The notes beneath the pieces were generated by a model. The model did not search any database, was not told where the DNA came from, and was given only the letters and a program-made list of their open reading frames with translations. From the NCBI GenBank assembly GCA_012728445.1, contig JAAYFA010000144.1, positions 1 through 9,075 on the forward strand: 9,075 nucleotides of DNA, given 5' to 3'. Origin of the DNA: Clostridiales bacterium. Its GTDB lineage: Bacteria > Bacillota > Clostridia > Oscillospirales > Acutalibacteraceae. This document shows positions 5,139 through 9,075 of this stretch, in pieces; position 1 is the first letter of the stretch; the number at the start of each line of letters is the position of its first letter. Both the position numbers and the translations under genes were made by a program.

Positions 5139-6380
5139 TTACGTCCTATAGTCCCCGTTTATCTTCACGTAATCATAACTAAAGTCACAGCCGAAAGCGG
5201 ATGCGCAGCCCGTTCCGTCTCTCAAGGTTATATCGATAACAATTTCAGCTTCTGCTAAAACTTTTGCCGCCTTTTCTTCGGAAAATTCTAAGGCTGCGCC
5301 GTTTTTACACACCTCAATGGTGCCGCCTGCCGATTTGAATGCAATGCCGACACTGTTCACGTCCAGCCAAACGCCTGCGTAGCCCATCGCGCAGAGGATT
5401 CTGCCCCAGTTCGCGTCCGCGCCAAACATTGCTGTTTTGACAAGTGCGGAATTGATGACACTTTTTGCCATTACTTTTGCAGCATTGTCGTCGGTTGCGC
5501 CGGAGATTATGCACTCGACAAGCTTGGTTGCACCCTCACCGTCACGCGCCATTTCTTTTGCGACTTTAATGCAAAGCGTCATAAGTGCGGACTTGAAGAT
5601 TTCGTATTCGGCTGTGTCGGTTTCAATGGGCTCGTTGCCTGCTTGGCCGTTTGCCATAATGCTTGCCATGTCATTTGTAGATGTATCGCCGTCAATGCTG
5701 AGCATATTGAAACTGTCTGCCGCGGCCGCCTCCAACGCGCTTTTGAGCATCGGTGCCGCTATGGCGGTATCCGTTGTGATAAAACAAAGCATGGTTGCCA
5801 TGTTGGGGCAAATCATCCCCGACCCTTTGGCAATCGCACCGATATTGCAAGTTTTGCCGTTTATTTCAAACTGCACCGCGTATTCTTTTTTGCGGGTGTC
5901 CGTTGTCATAATGGCCTGCGCGGCAAAGTCAGAGCCGGAGGCGGACAAGCCCGCCACAAGTTCATCCATGCCGTTCGCAACCGGTTCCAAGTTCAGCGGT
6001 TGACCGATAACGCCGGTGGAGGCGATGATGATATCTCCCGCCGAAACATCGAGGCCATTTGCGGTGATGTCCCGCATGGCTCTCGCCTTTTCGAGTCCAT
6101 CGGCGTTGCAGGTGTTCGCGATACCGCTGTTACAAATAACCGCCCTTGCAGAGCCGTTCGCAAGACTTTCTTTCGTCACGGCTATCGGTGCACCAAAGAC
6201 CAAGTTCTGCGTATAAACGGCGGCCGCGGCGCATATGGTTTCGGAATAAATAAGTGCAAGGTCGCGTTTGGATTTATTCTTGCGGATGCCGCAGTGAATG
6301 CCGTTCGCCAGAAAGCCTTGCGGCGCGCAGACACCGCCGTCTATAAATTCTATTTGTAAATTTTTGTTTATGCTTTCCAT
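5139..6380 (-). CDS. argJ: Bifunctional glutamate N-acetyltransferase / ornithine acetyltransferase
   Basis: ArgJ moves the acetyl group from N-acetylornithine to glutamate, releasing ornithine and closing the acetyl cycle. Many members can also acetylate glutamate with acetyl-CoA. The 413-residue precursor is full length. The self-cleavage site is clear: KGSGMICPNMATML (185-198), where cutting between Ala195 and Thr196 frees the nucleophilic Thr of the beta chain. STGVIG (121-126) supplies the oxyanion-hole residues. IDGDTSTND (229-237), NWGRI (324-328) and the C-terminal YVKINGDYRT match the family. GAGGAAGAG stands about 6 nt before the ATG. It starts 18 bp after argC, so the two are coupled. 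Because no argA or argE is seen in the cluster, ArgJ probably does both jobs (inference). Confidence 0.97.
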   Translation of the reverse strand: MESINKNLQIEFIDGGVCAPQGFLANGIHCGIRKNKSKRDLALIYSETICAAAAVYTQNLVFGAPIAVTKESLANGSARAVICNSGIANTCNADGLEKARAMRDITANGLDVSAGDIIIASTGVIGQPLNLEPVANGMDELVAGLSASGSDFAAQAIMTTDTRKKEYAVQFEINGKTCNIGAIAKGSGMICPNMATMLCFITTDTAIAAPMLKSALEAAAADSFNMLSIDGDTSTNDMASIMANGQAGNEPIETDTAEYEIFKSALMTLCIKVAKEMARDGEGATKLVECIISGATDDNAAKVMAKSVINSALVKTAMFGADANWGRILCAMGYAGVWLDVNSVGIAFKSAGGTIEVCKNGAALEFSEEKAAKVLAEAEIVIDITLRDGTGCASAFGCDFSYDYVKINGDYRT

Positions 6381-6398
6381 TGCGTCTCTTCCTCTTTA

Positions 6399-7445
6399 TC
6401 AGAATGCCGGCGGTATAAAACAGAGTCCCGCGTCTTCCGGCAAATCAAAAATTATATTCATATTTTGTACGGCCTGGCCCGCTGCGCCCTTGACCATATT
6501 GTCGATGGCGCTCACCACAATCAGCGTGCCGGTGCGTTCATCAAAATGCAGGGAGATATCACAGTAATTGCTGTATTTTACGTCGCGCAGGTTGGCAATT
6601 TTTCCATCGCTTTTAATGCGGACGAATTTTTCGTCTTTATAAAAACTTTCGTACTGTTCGCGCACCTGTTTATATGTCACGCCGCTTCGCAGTTTGGTAT
6701 AAATGGTGGAGAGTATCCCCCGGTTCACCGGCAGCAGATGTGGCACAAACACCACCGTGATTTTTTCACCTGCCGCGGCCGATAAAGTCTGCTCAATTTC
6801 CGGTGTATGGCGGTGAGATGCTATTTTATAAGGGGAAAAGGCCTCGTTACAAGCCGGAAAGTGTGTGGTATCCGACGGGGAACGCCCCGCTCCCGTCACG
6901 CCCGATTTGGCGTCAATCACGATACCGCTTTTTTCAATTAATCCCGCTTTCAGTGCGGGGAATAATCCGAGCGCAATGCCCGTCGGGTAACAGCCGGGGT
7001 TGGCAATTACTCTGTTTACTTTTATCTGTTCCCTGAACAGCTCCGGCAAAGCATAAACCGCCTTTGCGTGCAATGCTTTTTCTGTAAATTCTCCGCCGTA
7101 CCAGCGTTCGTAATCGGCTTCGTCCGCCAGACGAAAATCGGCGCCTAAATCAATAAATGCGACGCCCTTTACAACACACCGCGCCGCAAAATCCTGCGAC
7201 ATGCCGTGCGCAACACAGGCGAAAACCACATCGCTTTTTGCGATGACTTCTTCGGTCGTTGTGCAGGCGATATCGCAAAGGCCTTGCAGGGAAGGATATA
7301 CATCGCTGAGCGCCTTACCTTCAAAGCTAACGGAGCCGAGAGCGGTTAATTCTACATTTGGGTGCGTGAGCAATATACGGACAAGTTCGACGCCCGCGTA
7401 ACCGGTTGCGCCGATAATGCCTACTTTTACTTTAGCCTTGTTCAT
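6399..7445 (-). CDS. argC: N-acetyl-gamma-glutamyl-phosphate reductase
   Basis: ArgC reduces N-acetylglutamyl phosphate to the semialdehyde with NADPH. The 348-residue protein begins with the dinucleotide-binding motif GATGYAG (12-18), has the catalytic Cys152 in NPGCYPTG, the SGVTGAGR loop (181-188) and the His pair in SHRHTPEI (210-217). It ends with the conserved NMVKGAAGQAVQNMN (316-330). I start at the ATG at 7445, where GGAAG lies about 8 nt upstream and the length is normal. A longer frame from 7496 would add 17 residues, the first several read from a palindromic repeat element, and is rejected. The gene lies 88 bp downstream of argH, and that gap contains the repeat. Co-transcription with argJ is certain from the 17-bp gap. 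Confidence 0.97.
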   Translation of the reverse strand: MNKAKVKVGIIGATGYAGVELVRILLTHPNVELTALGSVSFEGKALSDVYPSLQGLCDIACTTTEEVIAKSDVVFACVAHGMSQDFAARCVVKGVAFIDLGADFRLADEADYERWYGGEFTEKALHAKAVYALPELFREQIKVNRVIANPGCYPTGIALGLFPALKAGLIEKSGIVIDAKSGVTGAGRSPSDTTHFPACNEAFSPYKIASHRHTPEIEQTLSAAAGEKITVVFVPHLLPVNRGILSTIYTKLRSGVTYKQVREQYESFYKDEKFVRIKSDGKIANLRDVKYSNYCDISLHFDERTGTLIVVSAIDNMVKGAAGQAVQNMNIIFDLPEDAGLCFIPPAF

Positions 7446-7469
7446 GGTTTCACTTCCAACAATCAATTT

Positions 7470-7512
7470 GGGAACGGCTGCGACGCGGGACGCCAAGGAT
7501 GCCGTGCCCTAC
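7470..7512. repeat. Palindromic GTAGGG-type element (argH-argC gap)
   Basis: GGGAACGGC (7470-7478) and GCCGTGCCC (7501-7509) form 9-bp arms with one mismatch. On the minus strand the element starts GTAGGGCACGGCAT. That start resembles the GTAGGGAACGCAT end of the larger palindrome at 8858-8934, so I group them as one family. It begins 21 bp after the argH stop, and the expected 3' end of argH is missing on that side. Confidence 0.55.
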
Positions 7513-7533
7513 AAACGCAATGACTTACGGTCA

Positions 7534-8841
7534 TTAAAGTCCCCGTCTTTTCACACAATTATCTAAACTAATGGCGTCGTAAACGCCCTTATCAAACAGG
7601 TCGCAAACCTTTTTATATTCTTCAAGCGGCAGTGCTTCAAGCGTTGTGCCTTTTTCAATGCAGATGGCGACGAGTTCGCCCGTTGCCTTGTATGCGTCAC
7701 GGAACGCGAGACCTTTTGAAACGAGATAATCGGCGCAATCCGTGGCGTTGATAAATCCGCCTGCCGCGGCTTTGCGCATATTCTCGGGTAAGGCCTTCAT
7801 GGTATCAATCATTGGGATGAACGCTGTCAGGCACAGCTTTACGGTATCCACCGCGTCAAATATCGCATCCTTATCCTCTTGCATATCTTTGTTATACGCA
7901 AGCGGTAAACCCTTCATGACTGTTAAAAGTCCCATTAAATCACCGAAAACGCGACCTGCTTTACCGCGCACGAGCTCGGCAATGTCGGGGTTCTTTTTTT
8001 GTGGCATAATGCTTGAACCGGTGGAAAAAGCATCGTCCAGCTCAACAAATTTGAACTCCCAGGAACACCACAAAATAATCTCTTCACAAAATCGGGACAG
8101 GTGCACCATAACGATAGACAAAGTGCTTGCCAGTTCCATACAAAAGTCCCTGTCCGCAACACCGTCCAGCGTGTTTTTGGTGAAGGACTCAAAACCGAGT
8201 GCTTCGGCCGTCATCTGCCTGTCAATCGGGTAGGTGGTGCCGGCTAACGCTCCCCTGCCTAAAGGTGACAAATTCATGCGGCGTTTTGCATCGGTGAGCC
8301 TATCGATATCCCTGCTGAACATTTCAACATAAGCCGAAAGATGATAACCAAAGGTGATCGGTTGCGCGCGCTGAAGGTGGGTATAGCCTGGCATCACGGT
8401 ATCAGCATACGTTCGTGCTTTATTTTTCAGAACCGTTATGAGTTCTTCCAACTGCGCACTCAATGCGTCGCATTCTTTTTTAAGGTACAGCTTGATGTCC
8501 ACTGCCACCTGGTCATTGCGACTGCGCCCGGTGTGCAGGCGTTTGCCCGCGTCGCCGATGTGCTCGGTTAAAGTTGCTTCAATAAAAGTATGAATATCTT
8601 CCGCGTCCGCGTCAATAGCAAGTGCGCCGGATATAATTTCCGCCTTTATAGCTTGAAGCCCGGTGACAATCTTTTTACAATCTGCGGCGCTGATGATGTT
8701 TTTCGCGCCCAACATTTCGGCGTGGGCAATACTGCCGTCTATATCCTCTGCAAACATCCGGCTGTCGGTTGCTATGGAGGAGTTAAAATCGTTTGTTTTT
8801 TTGTCTGCTTCTTTGGAGAAGCGCCCTGCCCATAATTTCAT
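7534..8841 (-). CDS. argH: Argininosuccinate lyase, short C-terminus
   Basis: ArgH splits argininosuccinate into arginine and fumarate, the last step of the pathway; it is a homotetramer of the fumarase/aspartase superfamily. The start (MKLWAGRFSKEADK) is typical, with GAGG about 7 nt before the ATG. TGRSRND (104-110), HLQRAQP (155-161) with the catalytic His, and GSSIMPQKKNPD (275-286) with the mobile catalytic Ser loop are all present. LPLAYNKDMQEDK follows at 312-324. At 435 residues it is about 20-25 shorter than usual. It ends right after NCVKRRGL, where family members continue with a GGPAP-like segment and a last helix. Neither other frame downstream encodes that tail, so this is loss rather than a frameshift. 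The catalytic core is intact and activity is likely, but unproven. Confidence 0.95.
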   Translation of the reverse strand: MKLWAGRFSKEADKKTNDFNSSIATDSRMFAEDIDGSIAHAEMLGAKNIISAADCKKIVTGLQAIKAEIISGALAIDADAEDIHTFIEATLTEHIGDAGKRLHTGRSRNDQVAVDIKLYLKKECDALSAQLEELITVLKNKARTYADTVMPGYTHLQRAQPITFGYHLSAYVEMFSRDIDRLTDAKRRMNLSPLGRGALAGTTYPIDRQMTAEALGFESFTKNTLDGVADRDFCMELASTLSIVMVHLSRFCEEIILWCSWEFKFVELDDAFSTGSSIMPQKKNPDIAELVRGKAGRVFGDLMGLLTVMKGLPLAYNKDMQEDKDAIFDAVDTVKLCLTAFIPMIDTMKALPENMRKAAAGGFINATDCADYLVSKGLAFRDAYKATGELVAICIEKGTTLEALPLEEYKKVCDLFDKGVYDAISLDNCVKRRGL

Positions 8842-8857
8842 AATGTACCTCTTCGTT

Positions 8858-8934
8858 GTAGGGAACGCATTGTATGCGTTCCGGTTAAATTATCCGGTTG
8901 GCGAGAGGCGCAACGCATGCAATGCGTTCCCTAC
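8858..8934. repeat. 77-bp palindromic element (argG-argH gap)
   Basis: Arms of 23 bp (8858-8880 and 8912-8934) are reverse complements with one difference. The outer ends read GTAGGGAACGCATTG and CAATGCGTTCCCTAC, with a 31-nt centre. Each arm is also nearly palindromic by itself (AACGCA..TGCGTT), so either one long or two short hairpins can form. No T-run follows on the minus strand, so it should not stop argG-argH transcription. It looks like a small REP- or MITE-like element without coding capacity. Confidence 0.85.
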
Positions 8935-8957
8935 GGCGCGCCGAAACTATATGCCTA

Positions 8958-9075
8958 TTATTGGTTTTTGCGCTCGGTGTCGAGAATAGCTTTTACCTTA
9001 ATCGGCAGGCCAAATAAGTTGATAAAACCTTCCGCGTCGTTTTGATTATACACTTCGTCCTTATCAAAGGTGGCG
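8958..9075 (-). CDS. argG: Argininosuccinate synthase, C-terminal fragment at window edge
   Basis: Only the last 39 codons are inside the window. The stop TAA is at 8958-8960. The visible protein reads ATFDKDEVYNQNDAEGF followed by INLFGLPIKVKAILDTERKNQ. The YNQ.DAEGFI.LFGLP.KV pattern is the usual C-terminal end of ArgG, which joins citrulline and aspartate with ATP. Its position directly before argH, on the same strand, supports the call. The gap to argH is 116 bp and is mostly the palindromic element. The operon promoter and any ArgR site must lie upstream of argG, outside the window. Confidence 0.9.
   Translation of the reverse strand, partial: ATFDKDEVYNQNDAEGFINLFGLPIKVKAILDTERKNQ

Noticed and set aside
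5437..6359. Long plus-strand open frames (188 and 238 codons) opposite argJ
   Set aside because: They lie entirely inside argJ, which has all family motifs over its full length. The predicted products have no recognisable domain and no ribosome binding sites. They are antisense shadows.
7446..7496. Longer argC start adding 17 residues
   Set aside because: The added residues are partly read from a palindromic repeat and are not family-like. The ATG at 7445 has a proper ribosome binding site and gives the normal length.
7500..7536. Frameshift as the cause of the short ArgH
   Set aside because: Translating both other frames past the stop gives no GGPAP-like segment or final helix, so the tail is absent rather than out of frame.
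8858..8934. Transcription terminator between argG and argH
   Set aside because: No T-run follows the stem in the direction of argG-argH transcription, and the genes belong to one pathway and one operon.
1906..9075. A new biosynthetic or defence system in the minus-strand cluster
   Set aside because: Every gene is a standard arginine-pathway enzyme with intact key motifs. The unusual content is limited to the repeats and gene ends reported above.

Overview
The window looks like chromosomal DNA of a Clostridia-type Firmicute (Oscillospirales or Eubacteriales would fit). The grounds are strong GGAGG-type ribosome binding sites, medium GC with AT-rich spacers, a one-strand arginine cluster using ArgJ instead of ArgA/ArgE, and many short palindromic or tandem repeats in the gaps. 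The taxon is an inference; no rRNA or marker gene is present.

Left part, plus strand (1-1890). An AT-rich leader carries a perfect 22-bp tandem duplication and an ARG-box-like site. It precedes a HAD-family, phosphoglycolate-phosphatase-like gene (194-862) that ends in an intrinsic terminator. The 863-1203 gap holds no complete gene. It contains the terminator, a remnant of the C-terminal end of a LuxR-type helix-turn-helix protein on the minus strand (about 957-1053), a perfect 15-bp inverted repeat, and a good sigma-A-like promoter. That promoter drives a two-gene toxin-antitoxin module, RelB/DinJ-like (1204-1527) and RelE/ParE-like (1524-1835), with a 4-bp ATGA overlap. The module ends in a terminator that probably also serves the converging arginine operon.

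Right part, minus strand (1906-9075). All genes are read right to left in the order argG (3' end only), argH, argC, argJ, argB, argD, argF. ArgJ recycles acetyl groups between acetylornithine and glutamate. ArgB and ArgC activate and reduce N-acetylglutamate, ArgD transaminates the semialdehyde, ArgF makes citrulline, and ArgG plus ArgH convert citrulline to arginine. With ArgJ present this is the cyclic pathway and no argA or argE is needed. Spacing is tight (18-29 nt) at argC-argJ and argB-argD. The other gaps are filled with repeats.

The enzymes are ordinary. What stands out is the repeat architecture. (1) An 11-bp tandem repeat with the self-complementary skeleton GnTnAnCnAT appears in the argJ-argB gap and the argD-argF gap, and a related array forms the end of the argD coding region. 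In the argD-argF gap two arrays face each other symmetrically around a hairpin whose T-tract points against operon transcription. (2) Palindromic GTAGGGnACG elements lie in the argG-argH and argH-argC gaps. The second sits next to an ArgH that lacks its usual C-terminal tail. I found no new defence or biosynthetic system, no CRISPR, no tRNA or rRNA and no transposase.
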